NCBI RefSeq assembly: GCF_002885975.1
Contig: NZ_POSP01000003.1
Coordinates: 3,720,001-3,784,000 of the forward strand
DNA length: 64,000 bases
Direction of reading: 5' to 3'
Source of the DNA: Paucibacter aquatile
GTDB lineage: Bacteria; Pseudomonadota; Gammaproteobacteria; Burkholderiales; Burkholderiaceae_C
The translations under genes and the position numbers were made by a program. Positions 22,548 to 31,625 of this stretch are shown in pieces. The notes beneath the pieces are model-generated. The model had not been told where the DNA came from. It made no database searches and saw only the letters and a program-made list of their open reading frames with translations. Position 1 is the first letter of the stretch. Each line of letters begins with the position of its first letter.

Positions 22548-25500
22548 TCAGCTCGGCTGGACATGGGAGGCTGCAGCGCTGTCCTCGATGACCCGGGTGT
22601 CCGGGCCTTTGCCGCTGAAACGGTCCAGGGCCAGGTAGATCACCGGCGTGATGTAGAGCGTCACCGCCTGCGACAGGATCAGGCCGCCGACCACGGCCAG
22701 GCCCAGGGGCTGGCGCAGCTCGGCGCCGGCGCCCAGGCCCAGGGCGATGGGCAGGGCGCCCATCAAGGCGGCCAGGGTGGTCATCATGATGGGGCGGAAA
22801 CGCAGGATGCAGGCCTCGCGGATGGCCTGGGCCGGGCTCATGCCGCCGTGGCGCTGCGCCTCCAGCGCGAAGTCGATCATCATGATGGCGTTCTTCTTGA
22901 CGATGCCGATCAGCATCAGGATGCCGATGGTGGCGATCAGCGTCAGGTCCATGCCGAACAGCTCCAGCGTGATCAGCGCGCCCACGGCCGCCGAGGGCAG
23001 GCCGGCCAGGATGGTGATGGGGTGGATGTAGCTCTCGTAGAGCACGCCCAGCAGCACATAGATCACCGCAATCGCCAGGCCGATCAGCAGCAGCTGCCCA
23101 CCTTGCGAATCCTGGAACACCGCGGCATCACCGCCGTAGCTGGTGATGATGCTGGCCGGCAGCTGGATCTCCTTGACATAGCCATCCAGCTTGGCCGTGG
23201 CATTGCCCAGGGGCACATCGGGCGCCAGATTGAAGGACAGGGTGATGGCTTGCAGCTGCCCCTGGTGGTTGACCGAGGTGGGCCCCAGGCCGCGCTGCAC
23301 GCTGGCAAAGGCCGTCAGCGGCACCAAGGCGCCGCCCTTGCCGCGCAGATAGATCTTGCCAAAGGCCTCTTCGTTCAGGCGCTCGCTGTCGGCTGCCTCC
23401 ATGATGACCTGGAAGGTGTTGCTCTCGGCATAGATGCTGCTGACCTGGCGCTCGCCGAAGGCGGCGTAGAGCGCGCTGCGCAGGTCCTGCATCTGCACGC
23501 CCAGCAGGGCGGCGCGTTCGCGGTCGATGATGAGATTGGCCTGCAGGCCGCGCAGCTGGGAATCGCTGGTCACATCGCGGAACATGGGGTCGCCGCGCAG
23601 CTTCTCCTGCAGCTTGCTGGCCCAGCTGTTCAGCTCACCCGTCGCCACCGATTGCAAGCTGAACTGGTAGCGGCTCTTGCTTTGCCGCCCGCCCAGCTGC
23701 AGGTTCTGCACCGGGCGCAGGTAGACGGCTAGGCCGGGCACGGCGCGCAGCTTCTTGCGCAGGCCCTCGACCACCTCTTTCATCGGCGGGCGCTCGCCGC
23801 GTGCTTTCAAGTTGATGAACATGCGGCCGGTGTTGACCGCATTGCCGCCGCCACCGCCGGCGCCCAGCGCCGCCGAGACGCTGGCCACGGCCGGGTCCTT
23901 GCGCACGATCTCGGCGGCCTGCTCCTGCAGCACCTGCATGGCGTTGAAGGAGATGTCCTCGGAGGCCTCGGTGCTGGCCTGGATCTGGCCGATGTCTTCC
24001 TCGGGGAAAAAGCCTTTGGGAATGCGGTCGTACAGCCAGGCGCTGGCAGCAAAGCTCAGCAGGGCCACGCCCAGCACCCAGCGGCGGTGGCGCAGGGCGG
24101 CGTCCAGGCTGCGGGTGTAGGCGCCCAGCACGGCGTTGAAGCCGCGCTCGAACAGGCGGCCGAAGCGGCCTTCCTCCTGCGGCTCGTGGTGGCGCAGGAA
24201 TCGGCTGCAGAGCATGGGCACCAGGCTCAGCGAGACCACGGCCGAGACCAGGATGGACAGGCTGACCACCACCGCGAACTCGTGGAAGAGCAGGCCGATC
24301 ACGCCGGGCATGAAGAAGATGGGGATCAGCACCGCCACCAGCGATATCGAGATCGAGACGATGGTGAAGGCCATCTCGCGCGCGCCGCGCACGGCGGCTG
24401 CAAACGGCTCCATGCCGTCCTCGACATGGCGGACGATGTTCTCCAGCATGACGATGGCGTCGTCAACCACCAGACCCACGGCCAGGGTGATGCCCAGCAA
24501 CGAGATGTTGTTCAGGCTGTAGCCCAGGGCGTAGAGCAGGGTCAGGGCGCCGATCAGCGAGATCGGCAGCGACAGGGTCGGGATCAGCGTCGCCACCGCC
24601 TTGCGCAGAAAGATGAAGATCACCATCACCACCAGGGCCACGGTCAGGGCCAGGGTGAAGTAGACATCGTGCAGCGATTCGCGCACCGAGAGCGAGCGGT
24701 CGTTCAGCGTGCTCATCTGCACCGAGGCCGGCAGCTGGGCCTGGAAGCGCGGCAGCATGGCCTTGACCGCATCGACCACCTTGACCGTGTTGGCATCGGG
24801 CTGGCGCTGCACGGCCAGGGTGATGGAGCGCTCGCCGTTGAAGCTGGCGAAGGATTTGACCGTTTCGAAGCTGTCCTGCACCTCGGCCACATCACGCAGA
24901 AAGATCGGTGCGCCGTTGCGGCTGGCGACGACGATGGCGCCGAACTCGCGCGCATTCTTGAGCTGCTTGTTGGCCTGGATGGTCAGGGTCTGGCGCGTGC
25001 CGTCGAGCACGCCCACCGGGGTGTTGGCATTGGCGCCGCGGATCGCGGTCTGCAGCTCTTCCAGCGTCAGGTTGCGCTGCTGCAGCAGCTCGGGCTTGAC
25101 CTTGATGCGCACCGCATAGCGCTTCTGTCCAAAGATGGAGACTTGCGCCACGCCGTCCAGCGTGGATAGGGCCGGGGTGATCAGGTTCTCGGCAAAATCG
25201 TTCAGCTCGGACAGGTTGATCGAGGGCGAGGTCAGCGCCACCAGCAGCACCGGCGCATCGGCCGGGTTGACCTTGCGGTAGCTGGGCGGCGAGCTCATCT
25301 CGGTGGGCAGGGCGCGCAGCGAGCGGAACAGCGCCGCCTGCACGTCCACCGCAGCCGCATCGATATTGCGCGAAGGGTCGAACTCCAGGGTCAGCGAGGT
25401 CGAACCCAGGATGCTGCTGGAGGAGATCGCGTTCAAGCCCGCGATGGTGGAGAACTGCTTTTCCAGCGGCAGGGCCACCGACGAGGCCATGGTCTCGGGC

Positions 25501-25664
25501 GAGGCACCGGGCAGGCTGGCCTGCACATTGATGACCGGCGTGTTGTAGGAGGGCAGGGCGGCCACTGGGATCTTGCTCCAGGCCGCCAGGCCGGCGATCA
25601 CCAGGGCGAGATTGAGCAGCACGGTCATGACCGGCCGGCGGATGAAGGCTTCCGTCAGGCGCAT
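22548..25664 (-). CDS. RND efflux pump, inner-membrane transporter
   Basis: A 1038-residue HAE1-type RND permease closest in style to MdtB/MdtC. It exports drugs or metabolites through a trimeric pump using the proton gradient. It begins with MRLTEAFIRRPVMTVLLNLALVIAG (TM1). TM4 contains GLVVDDAIVMLENIVRHVEDG with the two proton-relay Asp residues. TM10-12 include GIVKKNAIMMIDFALEAQ and RFRPIMMTTLAALMGALPIALG. Two large periplasmic loops are present at normal length. It lies 2 bases after the adaptor gene, so the pair is one operon. No outer-membrane factor gene is adjacent. Confidence 0.95.
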   Translation of the reverse strand: MRLTEAFIRRPVMTVLLNLALVIAGLAAWSKIPVAALPSYNTPVINVQASLPGASPETMASSVALPLEKQFSTIAGLNAISSSSILGSTSLTLEFDPSRNIDAAAVDVQAALFRSLRALPTEMSSPPSYRKVNPADAPVLLVALTSPSINLSELNDFAENLITPALSTLDGVAQVSIFGQKRYAVRIKVKPELLQQRNLTLEELQTAIRGANANTPVGVLDGTRQTLTIQANKQLKNAREFGAIVVASRNGAPIFLRDVAEVQDSFETVKSFASFNGERSITLAVQRQPDANTVKVVDAVKAMLPRFQAQLPASVQMSTLNDRSLSVRESLHDVYFTLALTVALVVMVIFIFLRKAVATLIPTLSLPISLIGALTLLYALGYSLNNISLLGITLAVGLVVDDAIVMLENIVRHVEDGMEPFAAAVRGAREMAFTIVSISISLVAVLIPIFFMPGVIGLLFHEFAVVVSLSILVSAVVSLSLVPMLCSRFLRHHEPQEEGRFGRLFERGFNAVLGAYTRSLDAALRHRRWVLGVALLSFAASAWLYDRIPKGFFPEEDIGQIQASTEASEDISFNAMQVLQEQAAEIVRKDPAVASVSAALGAGGGGGNAVNTGRMFINLKARGERPPMKEVVEGLRKKLRAVPGLAVYLRPVQNLQLGGRQSKSRYQFSLQSVATGELNSWASKLQEKLRGDPMFRDVTSDSQLRGLQANLIIDRERAALLGVQMQDLRSALYAAFGERQVSSIYAESNTFQVIMEAADSERLNEEAFGKIYLRGKGGALVPLTAFASVQRGLGPTSVNHQGQLQAITLSFNLAPDVPLGNATAKLDGYVKEIQLPASIITSYGGDAAVFQDSQGGQLLLIGLAIAVIYVLLGVLYESYIHPITILAGLPSAAVGALITLELFGMDLTLIATIGILMLIGIVKKNAIMMIDFALEAQRHGGMSPAQAIREACILRFRPIMMTTLAALMGALPIALGLGAGAELRQPLGLAVVGGLILSQAVTLYITPVIYLALDRFSGKGPDTRVIEDSAAASHVQPS

Positions 25665-25666
25665 GC

Positions 25667-26980
25667 TCAGGCTCCGGCGGCGGATGCACTGGACGCAGCG
25701 GAGGCCGCAGAAGCCGCCGCCCCGCGTTTGCCGCCTCCACTCTGGGCCGGGTTCAGCTGGGCCGGCTGGGTCTTGAGCGGCGTGCCGGGGCGCAGGTTTT
25801 GCTTGCCTTCCACCACCACGCTGTCGCCGGCCTTCAGTCCTTCGACCACCACCCAGTCACCGAAGGGGTAGCGGGTCTGCACCGGGCGCATCTCGGCGCT
25901 CTTGTCGGCGCCCACCACGTAGACGGAGCGCTCGTTGCCGCGCTGGATGATGGCCGCCTGCGGCACCACCACCGCGTCCTTGATCGTGCGCAGCGTCATG
26001 CGGATGCGCACGTACTGGCCGGGCCAGAGCGTCTGCTGGCTGTTGTCGAACTCGGCCCGTACCTTGATCGTGCCGGTGCTGCTGTCGACGAGGTTGTCGA
26101 CAAAGCCGAGCTTGCCCTTCAGGGGTTGTTCCTTGGCCGCTTGCTCACTGCCCCCGCGCGCGCTGGGCATCAGCAGCTGGGCATCCAGTGCGGGCGGGTT
26201 CTTCTCGCCCGGCGCGGCGCGCGTGGCCGCCAGCAGGGGTGCCAGCTGGGTTTCCGGCAGGTTGAAGCTCACGCCGATGGGGTTCATCTGCACGATGCTG
26301 AGCAGGGGCGTGGCCGCCGCACTGCCGCCTTGCACCAGGCTGCCGGGGTTGACGCTGATCAGGCCGACGCGGCCGTCCATGGGTGCGCGCAGCTCGTTGT
26401 AGCCCAGGCTCAATTCAGCCGTTCTCAGCGCGGCCTCGTCGGCCTGCACGGCGGCGCGTTGCGCTTCCACCGCGGCCTGGCTGCTGTCCAGGGCGCTGGG
26501 GGCGATGAAGTTCTGGGCGCGCAGCTCCTGGGCGCGCTTGTACTGGCGCTCGGCATCGGCCAGGCTGGCGCGGTCGCGGGCCAGCTGGGCGCGGGCGCGC
26601 TCGACATTGGCCCGGTCCGGCCGGTCGTCGAAGCGGAACAAGACCTGACCCCGGCGCACCGTGTCGCCGTCCTTGATCAGCACCTCGCGCACCACGCTGC
26701 TGGTCTGGGCGCGCAGGTCCACGGTCTTGAGCGAGGCCACGGTGCCGCTGGCTTCCACCGTTACCGGCACGTCCTGCAGGCGGGCGGCCATGACGCCCAC
26801 GGTTTGCGGCGGGCTCTTGCTGCTGGAGCTGCCGGCTGCGCCGCTGGCCGCGGAAGCGGGGTTGGCAGGCGCCGCGCTGTCGACGCCTGGGTTTGATTTC
26901 TTGTGCTGCTGGAGGTACCAGCCGCCGCCGGCCAGGCTCAGCAGGACGACGGTGCTCAGGGCGATGGGCTTGAGGCGCAT
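25667..26980 (-). CDS. RND efflux pump, periplasmic adaptor (MdtA-like)
   Basis: A 437-residue membrane fusion protein. It has an N-terminal signal/anchor helix (IALSTVVLLSLAGGGWYL) and an Ala/Ser-rich linker. A lipoyl/barrel-sandwich half (VEASGTVASLKTVDLRAQTSSVVREVLIKDGDTVRRGQVLFRFD) is followed by a coiled-coil hairpin (about residues 125-190) and the second lipoyl half (ELRAPMDGRVGLISVNPGSLVQ). A beta-barrel (LWPGQYVRIRMTL) and a membrane-proximal domain come next. The C-terminus is low complexity (GAAASAASAASSASAAGA). It links the RND trimer to an outer-membrane channel encoded elsewhere. First gene of the efflux operon. Confidence 0.94.
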   Translation of the reverse strand: MRLKPIALSTVVLLSLAGGGWYLQQHKKSNPGVDSAAPANPASAASGAAGSSSSKSPPQTVGVMAARLQDVPVTVEASGTVASLKTVDLRAQTSSVVREVLIKDGDTVRRGQVLFRFDDRPDRANVERARAQLARDRASLADAERQYKRAQELRAQNFIAPSALDSSQAAVEAQRAAVQADEAALRTAELSLGYNELRAPMDGRVGLISVNPGSLVQGGSAAATPLLSIVQMNPIGVSFNLPETQLAPLLAATRAAPGEKNPPALDAQLLMPSARGGSEQAAKEQPLKGKLGFVDNLVDSSTGTIKVRAEFDNSQQTLWPGQYVRIRMTLRTIKDAVVVPQAAIIQRGNERSVYVVGADKSAEMRPVQTRYPFGDWVVVEGLKAGDSVVVEGKQNLRPGTPLKTQPAQLNPAQSGGGKRGAAASAASAASSASAAGA

Positions 26981-27093
26981 TTCTTGTTCGCTTTCGGCGC
27001 AGGCACCCAGGCAGGGTGCGCTGTGGGAGGGGTGCCGAAGCTTAAGCGATCAAGAAATGGCCTGTATTGCTGCTCCGTGAACGGGCCCGGGCT

Positions 27094-28040
<947 letters not shown>

Positions 28041-28044
<4 letters not shown>

Positions 28045-29171
28045 GCGTGTGGCTTCGTGAAGTCTTCTGGCTCTTGCAGCAGCGCGGGGCTGAGCTCGGG
28101 GTGAACGGTGTGGGGGCTTTGCACGGTCAAGGCCGCCAGGCGCAGGCCCAGGCGGCAGGCGCTGGCCAGGCTGGCTTCGGCCTGCAGCAGGCCGGCGCAG
28201 ACGCCGGCGGCCAGGGCATCACCGGCGCCGGTGACATCGCAGACCGGCACGGCCGGGGCGCGCAGATGCTGCGGGGCCTGGCCGGCCTCGCTGCAGATCA
28301 AGCCGGCCTCGCCCAGGCTCAGCACCAGCTGGGGCAGGCCACGGGCATGGAGCTCGGCCAGGGCCGGGGCCAGGGCGGGCAGGGGCTGCTGCGGGTCGTG
28401 GGCGGGCAGGGCGTGGCCGAGCAGGGCCGCCAGCTCGCCGCGGTTCAGCAGCAAGGTCGTCAAGCCCTGCAGCTGGGCCGGCAGGTGGCGCATCTTGGCC
28501 TCGGAGACCGCCACGGCCAGCAGGCGCCGGCCCGGGTTTTCCTGCGCTTCGCGCAGCAGCAAGGCGATGCTCTCGGCCGGCAGATTGAGGTCCAGCACGA
28601 TCATCCGCGCCTGCTGGCGCTGGGCGCAGCTGCGGCGCAGAAACTCCGGGTCCAGGCGCTCGGCCAGGGGCATGGCCGCGAGGGCCAGCTGCATTTCGCC
28701 GGCCGCATCGAGCACGGCGGTGTAGCTGCCCGTCGGTGCGTCCGCCGCGCGCAGCGTGCCCTGGGTGGACATGCCCACCGCCGTCGCTTGCGCCAGCAAG
28801 GCCTGGCCAGCGGCGTCCTCGCCCACGGCGGTGATCAGCTGGGTGGGCAGGCCCAGGCGGGCCAGGTTCTCGGCCACATTGCGCGCCACGCCGCCCAGGC
28901 TTTCGCTCATCACGGCCGGGTTGGAGCTGCCCATCTGCAGCGCGCCCAGGGTGCGCAGCTTGCGGTCGATGTTGGCGCCACCGATGCACAGGACCGGCGC
29001 CTGCTGCGGCAGCACATAGGCCCGGCCGAGGATGCGGCCCTCGCGCGTCAGCGCCGCGATATGCCCGGCCACGGCCGAGCGTGACAGGCCCAGGCGCTCG
29101 CCCAGCGCCTGCTGGCCGATGAAGGGGTCTTGCTGCAGCAATGCCAGCAGCAGCTCTTTTTTGCTGTCCAT
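28041..29171 (-). CDS. psuK: pseudouridine kinase with N-terminal winged helix
   Basis: A 376-residue PfkB-family kinase that phosphorylates pseudouridine for PsuG. Residues 1-55 are an added helix-turn-helix domain (KELLLALLQQDPFIGQQALGERLGLSRSAVAGHIAALTREG). The kinase domain follows: VLCIGGANIDRKLR, SLGGVARNVAENLARLG (first PfkB signature) and the C-terminal CDVTGAGDALAAGVCAGLL with the catalytic Asp and anion hole. The HTH fusion is known in YeiI-type members and suggests a kinase that also regulates. A 28-bp palindrome abuts its own start codon, so autoregulation is plausible. Confidence 0.94.
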
Positions 29172-29174
29172 GCC

Positions 29175-29202
29175 TGCATTCTAGACAAATGTCGAGAATG
29201 CA
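29175..29202. promoter_or_regulatory. psuK: 28-bp palindrome at the psuK start
   Basis: Outer arms TGCATTCT and AGAATGCA flank inner GACA-AA-TGTC; 12 of 14 base pairs match. It begins 4 bases upstream of the psuK ATG, so a bound protein would block transcription or translation initiation. Candidate binder: the winged-helix domain of PsuK. Confidence 0.68.
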
Positions 29203-29289
29203 AACTATTGTCTGGACGGCAACAGGGTGGGCCTCAGGCCCATCGAACTGCGCGGCACGCAAGCCGGTTGGGGCCGGGTGGGCAGATGC

Positions 29290-29622
29290 TCAGTTGGAAC
29301 ACACCCGTTCGCCGTTGCTGCGGGTGATGCAGATTTCACCCGGGCGCTTTTTCTCCTGGCCGCGGTCGCGGTCTTCGTTCTGCTGGCGCACCTGCTGGGC
29401 CTGTCGCTCGGTGGACCGCACACGCTCCAGGCAGGCGCCGCGCTCGCTGCTGGGCAGCAGGCTCTGGCAGCGCTCCCGCTCCTGTTCCAGCCGGGTGTCG
29501 TAGGCCAGCTCGCCGATGGCCACACAGGCGCTGAGAGGCAAGAGGCACAGGGCCAGGATCAGGCGCGGCAGCGCGGACGGGGTCGTGAGGCGGGGCGCAG
29601 GTGTGGGGGCGGGTGTGAACAT
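29290..29622 (-). CDS. small lipoprotein, unknown function
   Basis: A 110-residue protein with a lipoprotein signal (RLILALCLLPLSAC, lipobox LSAC). A short charged helical region follows (RLEQERERCQSLLPSSERGACLERVRSTERQAQQVRQQNEDRDRGQEKKR). The C-terminus is ICITRSNGERVCS, where two Cys could pair. No family recognised. It stands alone between psuK and gph; its upstream region is shared with the divergent gph gene. Confidence 0.7.
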   Translation of the reverse strand: MFTPAPTPAPRLTTPSALPRLILALCLLPLSACVAIGELAYDTRLEQERERCQSLLPSSERGACLERVRSTERQAQQVRQQNEDRDRGQEKKRPGEICITRSNGERVCSN

Positions 29623-29867
29623 GGCAGGCGTGTCAGTGCGGGGCAGCGTCGGGTCAGCAAACAGGACGTCGGCCAGTCTGCCAGCGATGCGGCATCGGAC
29701 CCTGGGTTACGTAAGGAGTGCCGCGGGATGCACCTGCGGGTCCGTCATGCCAGCGAATGTGCTCCCGCCATCGCGCAGCGAGGGGCGGGTGTGCCGCCGG
29801 GCGATATGCTTGGCGCCCACCTCAATGCCCGCCAGAACCTCGGTTCGCCCAACACCTGCCCGACACC

Positions 29868-30539
29868 ATGAGCCTGATGCCCGATGCCTTCATCCTCGAC
29901 CTGGACGGCACCCTGGTTGACACCCTCGGTGATTTCGTCGCGGTTCTGAACCGGGTTCTGAACGAACTGGGGCTGCCCGAGGTGCGGCGCGCCTTTGTCG
30001 AGCGCACGGTCGGGCAGGGCAGCGAGCATTTGATCCGCAGCACCCTGGACCATGTCGGCGCCGACCCGGCCCAGCTCTACGAACCGGCCTGGGCGCTGTA
30101 CCAGGCGCATTACCGCGAGCTCAACGGGCAGTTTTCCAAGGTCTACCCCGGCGTGCGTGAGGGTCTGGTGCAGTTGCGTGCGACCGGGCGGCCCATGGCC
30201 TGTTTGACCAACAAGCCGGCGGCTTTTGCGCGCGAGTTGCTGGCGCGCAAGCAGCTGTCAGGCTTCTTCGATTTCGTGTTCGGAGGCGATGACTTCGAGC
30301 GCAAAAAGCCCGACCCCTTGCCCTTGCTCAAAACCTGCGAAGCGCTGGGCACGGCGCCGGCCCGAACCTGGATGATCGGCGACAGCAGCAACGATGCGCG
30401 CGCCGCGGCGGCGGCCGGCTGCCCGGTGCTGCTGCTCAGCTATGGCTACAACCATGGCGAGCCGATCACGGCACTGCCCGCGCTGCAGCACCTGGACCGG
30501 CTCGATCAGATCAGCCTCGCTCCCGCAGCGAGCGCTTGA
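29868..30539 (+). CDS. gph: phosphoglycolate phosphatase
   Basis: A 223-residue HAD hydrolase. Motif I is FILDLDGTLVDT with nucleophile Asp and acid Asp. Motif II is MACLTNKP. Motif III/IV is KKPDPLPLL and WMIGDSSNDARAA. It removes phosphate from 2-phosphoglycolate, produced by DNA 3'-end repair or photorespiration-like reactions. The gph-trpE neighbourhood is conserved in betaproteobacteria. The ATG at 29868 gives the family N-terminus; the upstream in-frame extension is not conserved. Its last 29 bases overlap the convergent gene at 30511. Confidence 0.95.
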   Translation: MSLMPDAFILDLDGTLVDTLGDFVAVLNRVLNELGLPEVRRAFVERTVGQGSEHLIRSTLDHVGADPAQLYEPAWALYQAHYRELNGQFSKVYPGVREGLVQLRATGRPMACLTNKPAAFARELLARKQLSGFFDFVFGGDDFERKKPDPLPLLKTCEALGTAPARTWMIGDSSNDARAAAAAGCPVLLLSYGYNHGEPITALPALQHLDRLDQISLAPAASA

Positions 30540-31152
30540 CGCCCAGCAGGGCGTCTTTCAGCTGATCGTCGGCGGGCGATTTGCCCAGCCAGATGCGCAG
30601 CAGGGCGCTGAAGAACTCGGGCTCCTTGATCGGTGCGCCGATGGGTTTGCCGTTCAGGAAGACGGTGGAGCCGGTGCCGGGCACGTAGTCGATCCAGAAG
30701 TATTCGCCCGAGGTCAGGCTCTTGCGGGTGGAGAAGATCTCGGCCACGCGCAGCACGCCGTTGATGGCCTTGCCGAATTCCTCGCGCGAGGCGTTCTGCT
30801 CCATGCCCTTGGTGAAGAGCTTGCCGAGCTCGTTGCCATCCACCTCGCGCAGCATGACCAGGTGGATGCGCTTGGCGCCGGGGGCGGCCAAGGCGGCCTC
30901 GGCATTGCTGGTCTTCTCGGCCAGATACAGACCGGCGGTGTAGACCTTGAACACGGCCTTGTAGCGGATGCCCGCGCCGTTCAGCTGCAGCTTCTGCCCG
31001 CCGATGTCGGCCTGTCCCTCGTACTTCACTCCGGCCAGCTCCACGGTCTGCGCCTGGGCGCTGCCGCCCATGGCGAACAAGAACAGGCCGGCCAGGGCGC
31101 TCAAGCCCAGGGCTCGCCGGGAGCGAAGTGAAAATCCTGCTGCGTCACGCAT
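30511..31152 (-). CDS. chalcone isomerase-like periplasmic protein
   Basis: A 213-residue protein with a signal peptide (ALGLSALAGLFLFAMGGSAQA-QT) and a chalcone-isomerase-like domain (PF16036 type): GVKYEGQADIGGQKLQLNGAGIRYKAVFKVYTAGLYL, then HLVMLREVDGNELGKLFTKGM, YFWIDYVPGTGSTVFLNGKPIG and FFSALLRIWLGKSPADDQLKDALLG. Bacterial members are exported and of unknown function; catalysis of chalcone cyclisation is not expected. It is convergent with gph and overlaps its 3' end by 29 bases. Confidence 0.9.
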   Translation of the reverse strand: MRDAAGFSLRSRRALGLSALAGLFLFAMGGSAQAQTVELAGVKYEGQADIGGQKLQLNGAGIRYKAVFKVYTAGLYLAEKTSNAEAALAAPGAKRIHLVMLREVDGNELGKLFTKGMEQNASREEFGKAINGVLRVAEIFSTRKSLTSGEYFWIDYVPGTGSTVFLNGKPIGAPIKEPEFFSALLRIWLGKSPADDQLKDALLGVKRSLRERG

Positions 31153-31625
31153 GCGTGTTGTCTCCGTCGTCTTTGTTGTGGTGTCATGCTTCTGCGCGGC
31201 GCATCCGCCAGGTAAGCAAAAGTAAGCGGCAGTATGGCTGCAAGCTCAAGACTCTGCCAACGCCTGTTTGAATGGGGCTGCTACACTCGCCCGCACTATG
31301 TTCATCACGCGCAAGCACATCAAGGGGTCGCACGACCGGGGAGCCTGGCCCTGGCGTCGCCCGCTCGCCTTCCTTCGCTGAAGAAGACGCCGCTTGGCCT
31401 GCTGCTTGCCGCAGGCGTGATGTCCGAGCCGCCCCGCGCGCAGCTCGTCACACCATGCCTGACCATGGCCTCCTGAATCGACGCTGCTCTACGTGCGCCC
31501 AAACCTGGGTGTCGCCTGTCGTTGATCCGGTCCCAGCGCCCGTCGTCTCTTCTTTGTTGATGCGCCGCGCCACCGCCACCCCCTGATTCCCGGTGCGCGT
31601 CGCCTGCCTGCAAGGGTTTGACGTG
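31153..31625. other. long trpE upstream region
   Basis: 473 bases separate the divergent chalcone-isomerase-like gene from trpE. The region holds a possible leader peptide (31298-31381) followed by a GC hairpin: GCCTGC at 31397-31402 with GCAGGC at 31411-31416. Another ~200 bases follow without a T-tract terminator. It is consistent with a regulated leader, but no complete attenuator is evident by eye. Confidence 0.5.
31298..31381 (+). CDS. trpL: candidate trp leader peptide
   Basis: A 27-codon ORF from ATG to TGA with two Trp codons separated by one Pro codon (W-P-W at residues 17-19) and several Arg codons. It lies about 330 bases upstream of trpE, on the same strand. Two near-adjacent Trp codons in so short a reading frame are unusual and fit a Trp-sensing leader. 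Against this, the following hairpin lacks a clear T-run, and no strong Shine-Dalgarno precedes the ATG. Confidence 0.4.
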   Translation: MFITRKHIKGSHDRGAWPWRRPLAFLR

